Shown: positions 36,786 through 48,006 of the stretch, piece by piece | How positions within the stretch are numbered: the stretch's first letter is position 1 | How the letters are laid out: every line of letters starts with the position of its first letter | NCBI RefSeq assembly: GCF_003012705.1 | Contig: NZ_PXYL01000024.1 | Location: 1-53,159, forward strand | Direction of reading: 5' to 3' | Length of the DNA: 53,159 nucleotides | Origin: Pseudaminobacter soli (ex Li et al. 2025) | GTDB taxonomy: Bacteria > Pseudomonadota > Alphaproteobacteria > Rhizobiales > Rhizobiaceae | Notes under the pieces: generated by a model | Told to the model about the DNA's origin: nothing | Seen by the model: the letters and a program-made list of their open reading frames with translations, nothing else | Database searches by the model: none | Made by a program: the position numbers and the translations under genes

Positions 36786-38399
36786 ATGAAATTTGGTGTC
36801 GAAATCGTCGGCGTCACCGCCGCCGCCTTTCTGGCGCTACTGGGGGCCGCCTTTGCAGGCGACGACCTCTTCCGGGCGCATATGTGGGTGCTGTTCTTCG
36901 CACTCAGCGTTGGCGCCATTCTGCTCATGCGCAACACGCGCTTCGGCGCGCAGGCCGTCGCGACCGACACGTCGGGCTATCTCGATGGGCCGATCCGCTA
37001 CGGCGTGGTCGCCACCGTGTTCTGGGGTGTGGTGGGCTTCCTCGTCGGCGTCCTCATCGCCGCGCAGCTTGCCTTTCCCCATCTCAACCTTGAACCCTGG
37101 TTCAATTTCGGGCGCGTGCGTCCGCTGCACACCTCGGCCGTCATCTTCGCCTTCGGCGGCAACGCGCTGATCGCCACGTCCTTCTATGTCGTGCAGCGCA
37201 CCTCGCGCGCGCGGCTGTTTGGCGGCGATCTCGCCTGGTTCGTGTTCTGGGGCTACCAGCTCTTCATCGTCATGGCGGCCACCGGCTACCTGCTGGGCAT
37301 CACCCAGAGCCGCGAATATGCGGAACCGGAATGGTATCTCGACATCTGGCTGACCATCGTCTGGGTCGCCTATCTCATCGTGTTCCTGGGCACTATCCTG
37401 AAGCGCAAGGAACCGCACATCTACGTCGCCAACTGGTTCTACCTGTCCTTCATCGTGACGGTCGCGATGCTGCACGTGGTGAACAACCTGGCGGTGCCGG
37501 TCTCCTTCCTCAGCTCGAAGAGCTACTCGGCCTTCGCAGGCGTGCAGGATGCCCTCACCCAGTGGTGGTACGGCCATAACGCGGTCGGCTTCTTCCTCAC
37601 CGCCGGCTTCCTGGGCATGATGTACTACTTCATCCCCAAGCAGGTGGATCGCCCGGTCTATTCCTACCGCCTGTCGATCATCCACTTCTGGGCGCTGATC
37701 TTCCTCTACATCTGGGCCGGTCCGCACCACCTGCACTACACCGCCCTGCCCGACTGGGCGCAGACGCTGGGTATGGTCTTCTCGATCATGCTGTGGATGC
37801 CCTCCTGGGGCGGCATGATCAACGGCCTGATGACGCTCTCGGGCGCCTGGGACAAGATCCGCACCGATCCCATCGTCCGCATGATGGTCATGGCCGTGGC
37901 CTTCTACGGCATGGCGACCTTCGAAGGCCCGATGATGTCGATCAAGACGGTCAACTCGCTCAGCCACTACACCGACTGGACCATCGGCCACGTGCACTCC
38001 GGCGCACTCGGCTGGAACGGCCTCATCACCTTCGGCGCCATCTACTTCCTGGTGCCCAGGCTGTGGAACCGTGAGCGGCTCTACTCGATGCGCATGGTGA
38101 CCTGGCACTTCTGGCTCGCCACGCTCGGCATCGTCATCTACGCGGCCGCCATGTGGGTCGCCGGCATCCAGCAGGGCCTGATGTGGCGCGAATACGACGA
38201 GCAGGGTTTCATGGTCTACTCCTTCGCCGAGTCCGTCGCCGCCATGGTGCCCTACTACGTGCTGCGCATGCTGGGTGGTGTCCTCTACCTCAGCGGCGGC
38301 CTGCTGATGGCTTGGAACGTCTTCATGACCATCCGCGGCAACCTGCGCCAGGAAAAGCCGATCCCCGGCGCCACACCCGCACTGCAGCCGGCCGAATAG
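36786..38399 (+). CDS. ccoN: cbb3-type cytochrome c oxidase subunit I (FixN)
   Basis: A 537-residue polytopic haem-copper oxidase subunit carrying low-spin haem b and the b3-CuB centre. Histidine ligands are seen in [12 protein letters not shown], the [11 protein letters not shown] segment and [14 protein letters not shown], and [11 protein letters not shown] near the end. It reduces O2 at very low concentration. GGGGGA lies 6 bases before the ATG at 36786, which I prefer to an upstream in-frame ATG. First gene of ccoNOQP, behind the FNR box. Confidence 0.95.
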   Translation: MKFGVEIVGVTAAAFLALLGAAFAGDDLFRAHMWVLFFALSVGAILLMRNTRFGAQAVATDTSGYLDGPIRYGVVATVFWGVVGFLVGVLIAAQLAFPHLNLEPWFNFGRVRPLHTSAVIFAFGGNALIATSFYVVQRTSRARLFGGDLAWFVFWGYQLFIVMAATGYLLGITQSREYAEPEWYLDIWLTIVWVAYLIVFLGTILKRKEPHIYVANWFYLSFIVTVAMLHVVNNLAVPVSFLSSKSYSAFAGVQDALTQWWYGHNAVGFFLTAGFLGMMYYFIPKQVDRPVYSYRLSIIHFWALIFLYIWAGPHHLHYTALPDWAQTLGMVFSIMLWMPSWGGMINGLMTLSGAWDKIRTDPIVRMMVMAVAFYGMATFEGPMMSIKTVNSLSHYTDWTIGHVHSGALGWNGLITFGAIYFLVPRLWNRERLYSMRMVTWHFWLATLGIVIYAAAMWVAGIQQGLMWREYDEQGFMVYSFAESVAAMVPYYVLRMLGGVLYLSGGLLMAWNVFMTIRGNLRQEKPIPGATPALQPAE

Positions 38400-38408
38400 G
38401 AGCTTTAA

Positions 38409-39140
38409 ATGTCATTGCTCGACAAACATTCCATTATCGAGAAGAACGCTACGCTGCTCTTGGTCGGCTCGTTCCTGGTGGTCACCATCGGCGGCATCGT
38501 CGAGATCGCGCCGCTCTTCTATCTCGACAACACCATCGAGAAGGTGGAAGGCATGCGGCCCTACTCGCCGCTGGAGCTGGCCGGCCGCAACATCTACGTC
38601 CGCGAAGGCTGCTATCTGTGCCACAGCCAGATGATCCGGCCCTTCCGCGACGAGGTGGAGCGCTACGGCCACTACAGCCTGGCGGCGGAGTCGATGTACG
38701 ACCACCCGTTCCAGTGGGGCTCCAAGCGTACGGGGCCCGACCTCGCCCGCGTCGGCGACCGCTACTCCAACGAATGGCACGTCCAGCATCTGGTCGACCC
38801 GCGCTCGGTGGTGCCGGAATCGGTCATGCCCACCTACGCCTTCCTGAAGACCACCCCGCTCGATGTGAAGGACATCAAGTATCACCTCGAGGCCAACAAG
38901 GCGGTCGGCGTGCCCTACACGCAGGAGATGATCGACAACGCCGAGGCCGACATCAAGGCGCAGGCCGATCCGAACGCCAACACGGCCGACCTCCTGGCAC
39001 GCTACCCAAAGGCCAAGGTCGGCGACTTCGACGGCAACCCCGCAGTCCTCACCGAGATGGATGCGCTGGTCGCCTATCTGCAGATGCTCGGCACGCTGGT
39101 CGACTTCTCGACCTATGACGACGCCGCCGGTAGCCGCTGA
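38409..39140 (+). CDS. ccoO: cbb3-type cytochrome c oxidase subunit II (FixO)
   Basis: A 243-residue membrane-anchored monohaem cytochrome c. One N-terminal helix ([19 protein letters not shown]) is followed by the haem motif CYLCH near residue 71 ([14 protein letters not shown]) and axial Met in VMPTYAFL. It passes electrons from CcoP to CcoN. It begins 9 bases after ccoN with an AGGAG site. Confidence 0.95.
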   Translation: MSLLDKHSIIEKNATLLLVGSFLVVTIGGIVEIAPLFYLDNTIEKVEGMRPYSPLELAGRNIYVREGCYLCHSQMIRPFRDEVERYGHYSLAAESMYDHPFQWGSKRTGPDLARVGDRYSNEWHVQHLVDPRSVVPESVMPTYAFLKTTPLDVKDIKYHLEANKAVGVPYTQEMIDNAEADIKAQADPNANTADLLARYPKAKVGDFDGNPAVLTEMDALVAYLQMLGTLVDFSTYDDAAGSR

Positions 39141-39151
39141 CGGAGGACAAG

Positions 39152-39304
39152 ATGGAAACCTACACCGCAATGCGCCACTTCGCCGACAGCTGGGGGCTGC
39201 TGATCATGGTGCTGTTCTTCGCCGGGGTCGTTTTGTTCGCCTTCCGCCCCGGCAGCCGCAAGCAGGCCGAAGAGGCCGCCCGTATCCCGCTCAAGGATGA
39301 CTGA
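39152..39304 (+). CDS. ccoQ: cbb3-type cytochrome c oxidase subunit CcoQ (FixQ)
   Basis: A 50-residue single-helix protein starting METYTAMRHFADSWGLL, with hydrophobic MVLFFAGVVLFAF and a basic then acidic cytoplasmic end. CcoQ stabilises the assembled oxidase. GGAGGA lies 5-6 bases before the ATG. It fits between ccoO and ccoP with gaps of 11 and 2 bases, the universal order of this operon. Confidence 0.93.
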   Translation: METYTAMRHFADSWGLLIMVLFFAGVVLFAFRPGSRKQAEEAARIPLKDD

Positions 39305-39306
39305 GA

Positions 39307-40170
39307 ATGACGAAGAGAGAGATCGACCAAATTTCCGGTGTCGAGACCACAGGTCATGAGTGGGACGGCATCAAGGAGCTCAACAACCCGATGCCGCGCT
39401 GGTGGGTGTTGTGCTTCTACGTAACGATCGTCTGGGCACTCGGCTACACCATCGCCTACCCGGCCTGGCCGATGATCAGCTCGGCAACCACCGGCCTGCT
39501 CGGCTTCTCCAGCCGCGGCGAGCTGAAGAACGCGATGGCCGAGGCCGACGCTGCCAAGCAGGGCTTTGCCGACGCCATCGCCGCCAAGTCGGTGACCGAG
39601 ATCATCGCCGACGACAAGCTGCGCGAGTTCGCCACGGCAGCTGGTGCCGCCGCCTTCAAGGTGAACTGCATCCAGTGCCACGGCTCGGGCGCGGAAGGCT
39701 CGCCGGGCTTTCCGAACCTCAATGACGACGACTGGCTGTGGGGCGGCAGCGCCGATGCGATCCACCAGACCATCGCGCACGGCATCCGCTATGCCGGCGA
39801 CGCTGACACCCGCGTCTCCGAAATGCCGGCCTTCGGCGAAATCCTCGAGAAGGAGCAGATCCGGGATGTGGCCGCCTATGTCCACAGCCTGACCGGCACT
39901 CCGAGCGATGCTGCTGCCGCGACCGCAGGCAAGCAGGTGTTCGCCGACAATTGCGCCGTCTGCCATGGCGACGACGCCAAGGGCAACCGCGAGGTCGGCG
40001 CGCCGAACCTTGCCGACGCCATCTGGCTCTATGGCTCGAGCGAAGCCGACATCGCCCGCCAGGTGCGCACGCCGCGCCACGGCGTGATGCCGGCCTGGTC
40101 GGCCCGCCTCGGCGAAACCACAGTCAAGGAACTCGCCGTCTACGTCCACTCGCTGGGCGGAGGAGAATAA
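39307..40170 (+). CDS. ccoP: cbb3-type cytochrome c oxidase subunit III (FixP)
   Basis: A 287-residue membrane-anchored dihaem cytochrome c. An N-terminal helix near 33-55 is followed by haem motifs CIQCH (near 121) and CAVCH (near 218). The N-terminal WDGIKELNNPMPRWW is the family signature. It accepts electrons from soluble or membrane cytochrome c and passes them to CcoO. It follows ccoQ by 2 bases. Confidence 0.95.
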   Translation: MTKREIDQISGVETTGHEWDGIKELNNPMPRWWVLCFYVTIVWALGYTIAYPAWPMISSATTGLLGFSSRGELKNAMAEADAAKQGFADAIAAKSVTEIIADDKLREFATAAGAAAFKVNCIQCHGSGAEGSPGFPNLNDDDWLWGGSADAIHQTIAHGIRYAGDADTRVSEMPAFGEILEKEQIRDVAAYVHSLTGTPSDAAAATAGKQVFADNCAVCHGDDAKGNREVGAPNLADAIWLYGSSEADIARQVRTPRHGVMPAWSARLGETTVKELAVYVHSLGGGE

Positions 40171-40172
40171 AA

Positions 40173-41741
40173 TTGGAAATGCAGAGCATGGAGCGGGCTG
40201 ACGTCGAACGGCTCGAAGCCGAACCGGTAAACTCGGCCAAGAGCCGGCAGCCGCTCTACGCGCCGCGCAAGAAAATCTTCCCGAAGCGTGCTTCGGGAAG
40301 TTTTCGGCGTTTCAAATGGCTGGTCATGGCGGTGACGCTCGGCATCTACTACCTGACGCCATGGCTGCGCTGGGATCGCGGACCCTACGCGCCCGACCAG
40401 GCGGTGCTGCTCGACATGGCCAACCGCCGCTTCTATTTCTTCCCCATCGAGATATGGCCGCAGGAGTTCTTCTTCGTCGCCGGCATGCTCGTCATGGCCG
40501 GCATCGGCCTGTTCCTCATCACCTCCACCGTCGGCCGCGCCTGGTGCGGCTATACCTGCCCGCAAACGGTGTGGGTCGACCTGTTCCTCGTTGTCGAGCG
40601 CGCCATCGAGGGCGACCGCAACGCCCGCATCAAGCTCGATTCCGCGCCCTGGTCCTTCGCCAAGCTGTGGAAGCGAGTGACAAAACACCTGATCTGGCTG
40701 CTGATCGCGGTCGCCACCGGCGGCGCCTGGATCTTCTATTTCGCCGACGCGCCGACGCTGCTGAAGGAGCTCTTCACGCTGCAGGCCGCGCCTATCGCCT
40801 ACATCACCGTCGCGATCCTCACCGCCACCACCTACACCTTCGGCGGGCTGATGCGCGAGCAGGTCTGCACATACATGTGCCCGTGGCCGCGCATCCAGGC
40901 CGCCATGCTCGACGAGAACTCGCTGACCGTCACCTATAACGACTGGCGCGGCGAGCCGCGCTCGCGCCACGCCAAGAAGGCGGCCGCCGCGGGCGAGACG
41001 GTGGGCGATTGCGTGGACTGCAACGCCTGCGTCGCCGTCTGCCCGATGGGCATCGACATCCGCGACGGCCAGCAGCTCGAATGCATCACCTGCGCACTCT
41101 GCATCGACGCCTGCGACAGCGTCATGGACAAGATCGGCAAGGAACGCGGCCTGATCTCCTACGCCACGCTGAACGACTACCAGTCGAACATGGCGCTCGC
41201 GACCGACAACGGTACGCACGCAATCGACCCGGCCAAGGTTCGCACGCCCGCGGGCAAGCTGTCGGACCGCGTCGCGCATTTCCATATCCGCAAGTTGTTC
41301 CGGCCCCGCACCCTGGCCTATTTCGGCGTCTGGTCCCTCATCGGGATAGGTCTTCTCTATGCGCTGTTCAGCCGCGACCGGCTGGAGCTCAGCGTGCTGC
41401 ATGACCGCAATCCGCAATTCGTGACGCTGTCGGACGGCTCGATCCGCAACGGCTACACGGTCAAGCTGCTCAACATGATCCCCGAACCGCGCACCGTCGT
41501 TCTGCGTCTTGAGGGGCTGAAAGGCGCCACCATGACCGTGACCGGCATAGACGAACATGCGCCGGAGTCCGCCGAGGTCGAGCTTGAGCCGGATCGGCTG
41601 AAGACGCTGAAAGTATTCGTCGCCCTGCCGCGCAATGCGCTGGCGACGGAAGCCATGTCCTTCCGCTTCGTGATCGAGGATCGCGGAAGCAGCGAAACCG
41701 CCCATAGCGATGCCAAGTTCCAGATTCCAGGGAGAAGGTAA
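40173..41741 (+). CDS. ccoG: Cytochrome oxidase accessory protein CcoG (FixG)
   Basis: A 522-residue membrane ferredoxin-like protein, with about five helices, needed for cbb3 biogenesis, probably as a Cu(II) reductase. Cysteine motifs are CGYTCPQ, CDC-type clusters in CVDCNACVAVCPMGID and CITCALCIDAC, for two [4Fe-4S] clusters, and a C-terminal Ig-like domain (FixG_C) covers about 400-520. I choose a TTG start at 40173, 7 bases behind GGAGGAG; ATG 40179 and ATG 40188 are alternatives. Its stop shares one base with the ccoH start. Confidence 0.93.
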   Translation: MEMQSMERADVERLEAEPVNSAKSRQPLYAPRKKIFPKRASGSFRRFKWLVMAVTLGIYYLTPWLRWDRGPYAPDQAVLLDMANRRFYFFPIEIWPQEFFFVAGMLVMAGIGLFLITSTVGRAWCGYTCPQTVWVDLFLVVERAIEGDRNARIKLDSAPWSFAKLWKRVTKHLIWLLIAVATGGAWIFYFADAPTLLKELFTLQAAPIAYITVAILTATTYTFGGLMREQVCTYMCPWPRIQAAMLDENSLTVTYNDWRGEPRSRHAKKAAAAGETVGDCVDCNACVAVCPMGIDIRDGQQLECITCALCIDACDSVMDKIGKERGLISYATLNDYQSNMALATDNGTHAIDPAKVRTPAGKLSDRVAHFHIRKLFRPRTLAYFGVWSLIGIGLLYALFSRDRLELSVLHDRNPQFVTLSDGSIRNGYTVKLLNMIPEPRTVVLRLEGLKGATMTVTGIDEHAPESAEVELEPDRLKTLKVFVALPRNALATEAMSFRFVIEDRGSSETAHSDAKFQIPGRR

Positions 41742-42238
41742 TGACCGCCGCACCGATCCGTACGAGAGAGTTCACCGGCTGGCACATGCTGGCCGTCATG
41801 GTCGCCTTCTTCGGCGTCGTCATCGCCGTCAACATCGTCATGGCGATCTACGCCAATACGAGCTGGACCGGACTGGTCGTCCAGAACAGCTATGTCGCCA
41901 GCCAGGAGTTCAACGAAAAGACGGCCGAAGCGCGCGCGCAGGCCGCGCGGGGCTGGAAGGACAAGCTCGAGATCGAGCCGGGCACCGTGAGCTTTGCGCT
42001 CGCCGATGCGGCCGGCAGCAGCATCGAGGCCAAGGGCGTCACCGTCACCTTCCGCCGCCCGGCCTACGAGGCTGAGGACGAGACCTTTCAGCTCACCCGC
42101 CAGCCCGACGGCGCATACGCCGCCGAGCACGCCGTGCGCGATGGGCTCTGGGTCGTCGAGATCGACGCAGATATCGGCGAGGCCCGCCCCTATCGCGTCG
42201 TCCACCGCATCGTGGTCAAGCAGGGGATATACAGATGA
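41741..42238 (+). CDS. ccoH: FixH / CcoH family protein
   Basis: A 165-residue protein with one N-terminal membrane helix (MLAVMVAFFGVVIAVNIVMAIYA) and a periplasmic beta-rich domain. It carries the NSYVASQEFNEK motif seen in FixH proteins. It is required for stable cbb3 assembly, presumably with the copper ATPase CcoI. It overlaps ccoG by 1 base and ccoI by 4, indicating translational coupling through the assembly genes. Confidence 0.92.
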   Translation: MTAAPIRTREFTGWHMLAVMVAFFGVVIAVNIVMAIYANTSWTGLVVQNSYVASQEFNEKTAEARAQAARGWKDKLEIEPGTVSFALADAAGSSIEAKGVTVTFRRPAYEAEDETFQLTRQPDGAYAAEHAVRDGLWVVEIDADIGEARPYRVVHRIVVKQGIYR

Positions 42239-44502
42239 GCTGCTGCGCGCCGACCGAAATCGTCTCCGACATCGAGCGTGTCGAGCGCTCCGCCCCCTCC
42301 CCTGAGGAAATGCTGCTTGTCAGCCGCGCGCTGGGCGACGGCATCCGGCAAAGCGATCTTTCGGTGCCCGGCGTGCATTGCGGCGCCTGCATCCAGAAGA
42401 TCGAAAGCGGCTTGTCGAAACTGGACGGCGTGGTCGCCGCGCGCGTGAACCTCTCGACCAGGCGCGTCAGCGTTCGCTGGCGCGAGGGCAAGATGCCGCC
42501 GCTTTTCGAGACACTGGATCGTCTCGGCTACGAGGCGCATCTGTTCGACCCCGCCGCCGACAAGAAGGACGAGACGCTTGGCGAGCTCATTCGCGCGCTT
42601 GGCATCTCGGGCTTTGCCGCGGCCAACGTCATGCTGCTTTCGATGTCGGTCTGGTCCGGCGCGGAGGGCTCTACCCGCGACATGTTCCATTGGGTCTCGG
42701 CGCTGATCGCGACGCCTGCGCTCGCCTTTGCCGGCCGCATCTTTTTCCGCTCCGCCTGGAACGGGCTGAAGCGCGGCCGCGCCAACATGGACCTGCCGAT
42801 CTCCATCGGCGTGCTGCTCGCCTACGGCATGAGCCTCTACGAAACCATCCACCACGGCCAGCACGCCTATTTCGACGCCTCGGTGACCCTGCTGTTCTTC
42901 CTGCTGATCGGCCGCACGCTCGACCATGTGATGCGCGAGCGCGCCCGCGAGGCGGTGAAGGGGCTGGCGCGGCTGGCCGCGCGCGGCGCCATGGTGCTGC
43001 GCCCCGACGGCTCGCGCGACTATCTGCCCACTGAGGAGATCGAGCCCGGCATGCGCATCCTGCTTGCCGCCGGCGAGCGAGTTCCGGTCGACGCCCAGGT
43101 CGAAGAAGGCGCATCCGATCTCGACTGCTCGCTGGTGTCGGGCGAAAGCGCGCCGCAGCACGTGGCTCCGGGCGCAACGCTACGCGCCGGCACGCTGAAC
43201 CTCACCGGCCCGCTCACCATCCGCGCGCTGGTCGCCGCAAAGGACTCCTTCCTTGCTGAGATGGTGCGCATGATGGAAGCGGCCGAGGGCGGCCGCACGG
43301 TCTATCGCCGCATCGCCGACCGCGCTTCCGCGCTCTATGCGCCGCTCGTCCACCTCACCGCCTTCGTGACCTTCCTTGGCTGGATGGCTGTTTCTGGTGA
43401 CCTGCATCGCTCCATCACCATCGCCATTGCGGTGCTGATCATCACCTGCCCCTGCGCTCTCGGGCTCGCGGTGCCGATCGTGCAGGTGGTGGCCGCCCGT
43501 CGCCTGTTCGAAAGCGGCATCATGGTCAAGGACGGCTCGGCCATGGAACGCCTTGCCGAGATCGACACGGTCGTCTTCGACAAGACCGGCACGCTGACGG
43601 TCGGTGCGCCAAGGCTGGTCAATGCAAATGCGATCCAGTCGAACACGCTGGCGCTCGCCGCTGTCATGGCCGCACACTCCCGCCATCCGCTGTCGAAGGC
43701 AATCGCGACGGCCGGCGCTTCCGCACCGCACCAGGCACTTTCCGACATCCGCGAACTGCCCGGCTACGGCGTCGAGGCGCGCGCGGGCGAAAATCTCTAC
43801 CGGCTGGGCCGCGCCGACTGGGCCGTCTCGGGCGGCAATGCCGAAACCGGAACGGTTCTCAGCCGGAACGGCCAGTTTCTGGCCGAGTTCGAATTCGAGG
43901 ACCGGCTGCGCGACGGCGCGGTCGAGTCGGTGCGCCGGCTCGGCGATTTGGGCCTGCAGATGGAAGTCCTGTCTGGCGACCGGCCGGCAGCGGTCGCCAA
44001 GCTGAGTTCCGCGCTCGGCATCCAGGCCTTCCGCGCCGGCGTCCTGCCCGGCGACAAGGCCGAGCGCGTGACCGAACTCACGCGCGATGGACGAAAGCCA
44101 TTGATGGTCGGCGACGGCCTCAATGACGCCCCCGCACTGGTGGCCGCTCATGTTTCCATGGCGCCCGCCACCGCCGCCGATGTCGGCCGCAACGCCGCCG
44201 ATTTCGTCTTCCTGCGCGAGAGCCTGTCGGCCGTGCCGCTGGCGCTGCGCATCTCGAAGGATTCGGGCCGACTGATCCGCCAGAACCTGACGCTCGCGGT
44301 GGGCTACAACGCCATTGCCGTGCCGATCGCCATTCTCGGCCATGTCACCCCGCTGGTGGCGGCGCTGGCGATGTCGCTCTCTTCGGTTCTGGTGGTGGCG
44401 AACGCGTTGCGGCTCAAGGGAGCCGCCGGGCCGGCCATTGCGCAGGCCGCAGGCAACACTAAGATCGGCGGGTCCACGCTGGGTTCGATGGAGGCGGTTT
44501 GA
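42235..44502 (+). CDS. ccoI: Copper-translocating P-type ATPase for cbb3 assembly (FixI)
   Basis: A 755-residue P1B ATPase. One HMA domain has Cys49 and Cys52 in VHCGACIQK, with an extra CC near the N-terminus. Membrane motif is [11 protein letters not shown], phosphorylation site VVFDKTGTLTVG, and the hinge VGDGLNDAPAL. It moves copper across the inner membrane for insertion into CcoN. It differs from the copA gene at 17943 in carrying an HMA rather than YHS domains. It overlaps ccoH by 4 bases and ccoS by 1. Confidence 0.93.
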   Translation: MSCCAPTEIVSDIERVERSAPSPEEMLLVSRALGDGIRQSDLSVPGVHCGACIQKIESGLSKLDGVVAARVNLSTRRVSVRWREGKMPPLFETLDRLGYEAHLFDPAADKKDETLGELIRALGISGFAAANVMLLSMSVWSGAEGSTRDMFHWVSALIATPALAFAGRIFFRSAWNGLKRGRANMDLPISIGVLLAYGMSLYETIHHGQHAYFDASVTLLFFLLIGRTLDHVMRERAREAVKGLARLAARGAMVLRPDGSRDYLPTEEIEPGMRILLAAGERVPVDAQVEEGASDLDCSLVSGESAPQHVAPGATLRAGTLNLTGPLTIRALVAAKDSFLAEMVRMMEAAEGGRTVYRRIADRASALYAPLVHLTAFVTFLGWMAVSGDLHRSITIAIAVLIITCPCALGLAVPIVQVVAARRLFESGIMVKDGSAMERLAEIDTVVFDKTGTLTVGAPRLVNANAIQSNTLALAAVMAAHSRHPLSKAIATAGASAPHQALSDIRELPGYGVEARAGENLYRLGRADWAVSGGNAETGTVLSRNGQFLAEFEFEDRLRDGAVESVRRLGDLGLQMEVLSGDRPAAVAKLSSALGIQAFRAGVLPGDKAERVTELTRDGRKPLMVGDGLNDAPALVAAHVSMAPATAADVGRNAADFVFLRESLSAVPLALRISKDSGRLIRQNLTLAVGYNAIAVPIAILGHVTPLVAALAMSLSSVLVVANALRLKGAAGPAIAQAAGNTKIGGSTLGSMEAV

Positions 44503-44663
44503 TGGCGACGCTGCTTTATCTCATCCCGATTGCACTGTTCCTCGGCGGGCTCGGCCTCGGCGCATTCATGTGGTCATTACGCAGCGGCCAGTATGACGAT
44601 CTCGACGGCGCCGCATCGCGCATCCTGATCGATGACGAGGACGATCCCGAGCAGAAGCGCTAG
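44502..44663 (+). CDS. ccoS: cbb3 oxidase assembly protein CcoS (FixS)
   Basis: A 53-residue single-helix protein starting MATLLYLIPIALFLGG, with the family motif SGQYDDLDGAASRIL and an acidic tail (DDEDDPEQ). It is needed for cofactor insertion into the oxidase. It overlaps the ccoI stop by one base and ends the fixGHIS operon. Confidence 0.93.
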   Translation: MATLLYLIPIALFLGGLGLGAFMWSLRSGQYDDLDGAASRILIDDEDDPEQKR

Positions 44664-44816
44664 GCTCCAGCGGCGGACAATCGAAAATACTCGCCGCCGC
44701 CCTTGAAACAGGATTTTCACAGCGCCAGATCACTTTCGCGCGACGCCATATTTCGACGCCCGCATCCAGTCCGCATTTTCCGCCGAATTTGCATTCGACC
44801 AGGAATACCCCAGTGA

Positions 44817-46454
<1,638 letters not shown>

Positions 46455-46510
46455 GGCAGGGCAGTTACAGCCCAGGATCATCCCGGTGCTTGACTCCGGG
46501 GGGTGTTTGA

Positions 46511-46741
46511 CTACTTTGCGCCCCCATGATGTGCATCATTCCGAACCTGTTCCGGCGAGAGCCGCAACGCATCAAAGCGGGCTTCTAGCCCGGACGCGAT
46601 CGAAGCCTGGCTCGCGTTCGGGGGTGCCAGGGTTATCCAGTTTCCGTCAGATGCAAGAATCGCATCCTTGAAGTCGAAGACGAACTTCGACACCGAACCG
46701 TTTCCACGAGCCGCCGGGCATTCCGGCACCTTTGGGTCCAA
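46511..46741 (-). CDS. Doubtful short open frame in the groEL-nspC gap
   Basis: A 76-codon frame with a TTG start, reading DFKDAILASDGNWITLAP in its middle. Amino-acid use looks protein-like, but the ribosome-binding site is weak, third-position GC is lower than in neighbours, and no family is recognised. It occupies most of the 409-base gap 46455-46863, in which I see nothing else. It may be a small gene or a decayed remnant. Confidence 0.25.
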   Translation of the reverse strand: MDPKVPECPAARGNGSVSKFVFDFKDAILASDGNWITLAPPNASQASIASGLEARFDALRLSPEQVRNDAHHGGAK

Positions 46742-46863
46742 AACGCTTGAGATTGCGTCCGGCAGTTCCTAAAAGGACCCGGAAAATCTCCCGCACCGCT
46801 CGACCGATCTCAGGACGCCTGCCGGCGAGCGACAGATATTTGAACCAACAGAGCGCCGAACCG

Positions 46864-47961
46864 ATGATCCAGACGCCCTACTATCTAATCGACAAGACCC
46901 GGCTTCTGCCGAACATGGAAAAGATCGCCTATGTGCGCGAGCATTCCGGCGCCAAGCTGCTTCTGGCGCTAAAATGCTTCGCCACCTGGTCGGTGTTCGA
47001 CCTGATGCGCGACTACATGGACGGCACCACCTCTTCCTCGCTCAACGAGGTTCGGCTCGGCCGCGAAAAGTTCGGCGGCGAGACGCACGCCTATTCGGTC
47101 GCCTATGCCGATCACGAGATAGACGAGGTGATCGCCAATGCCGACAAGATCATCTTCAACTCCATCGGCCAGCTGGAGCGCTTCGCCGACAAGGCGAGCG
47201 GCCTGGCGCGCGGCCTGCGCCTCAACCCGCAGATCAGCTCCTCGAGCTTCGATCTCGCCGACCCGGCGCGGCCCTTCAGCCGCCTGGGCGAATGGGATGT
47301 GGCCAGGATCGAGACCGTCATGGACCGCGTCAACGGCTTCATGATCCACAACAACTGCGAGAACAAGGACTTTGGCCTCTTCGACCGCATGCTCTCGCAG
47401 ATCGAGGAAAGGTTCGGCTCGCTGCTCGGTCGCGTCGAGTGGGTCAGCCTTGGCGGCGGCATCCACTTCACCGGCGAAGGCTATCCCATCGACGCCTTCT
47501 GCGCGCGGCTGAAAGCCTTTGCCGAGCGCCACGGCGTGCAGGTCTATCTCGAGCCAGGCGAGGCCTCGATCACCAAGAGCACCACGCTGGAGGTGACCGT
47601 TCTCGACACGCTGAACAACGGCAAGAACCTCGCCATCGTCGACAGCTCGATCGAGGCGCACATGCTCGACCTCTTGATCTACCGCGAAAGCGCGAAGGTC
47701 GAGCCCAACACCGGCGAGCACAGCTACATGATCTGCGGCAAGTCGTGCCTGGCGGGAGACATCTTCGGCGAGTTCCGCTTCGACAGGGAACTGAAGGTGG
47801 GCGACCGCATTTCGATCCAGGACGCCGCCGGTTACACGATGGTCAAAAAGAACTGGTTCAATGGCGTGCGCATGCCGTCGATCGCGGTGCGCGAGCTGGA
47901 CGGCACGCTCCGCGTCGTGCGCGAGTTCGGTTTTGAGGATTACGTCGCGAGCCTCTCGTGA
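46864..47961 (+). CDS. nspC: Carboxynorspermidine decarboxylase
   Basis: A 365-residue fold-type III (alanine racemase-like) PLP decarboxylase. The Schiff-base lysine is Lys37 in LALKCFATW, the cofactor-phosphate loop has SLGGGIHFTG, and the C-terminal catalytic cysteine lies in CGKSCLAGD. It removes CO2 from carboxynorspermidine or carboxyspermidine to give norspermidine or spermidine. ATG 46864 fits the family N-terminus; the upstream frame does not. It is followed after 45 bases by the gene for the preceding pathway step. Confidence 0.9.
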   Translation: MIQTPYYLIDKTRLLPNMEKIAYVREHSGAKLLLALKCFATWSVFDLMRDYMDGTTSSSLNEVRLGREKFGGETHAYSVAYADHEIDEVIANADKIIFNSIGQLERFADKASGLARGLRLNPQISSSSFDLADPARPFSRLGEWDVARIETVMDRVNGFMIHNNCENKDFGLFDRMLSQIEERFGSLLGRVEWVSLGGGIHFTGEGYPIDAFCARLKAFAERHGVQVYLEPGEASITKSTTLEVTVLDTLNNGKNLAIVDSSIEAHMLDLLIYRESAKVEPNTGEHSYMICGKSCLAGDIFGEFRFDRELKVGDRISIQDAAGYTMVKKNWFNGVRMPSIAVRELDGTLRVVREFGFEDYVASLS

Positions 47962-48006
47962 GGCTCGTTGTATTTGGCTGACGGGAAAAGGAGACATACG
48001 CCCGAA

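Noticed and set aside
36837-38108. Leftward frame of over 400 codons opposite ccoN
   Set aside because: It is a shadow of ccoN, with no domain and no ribosome-binding site.
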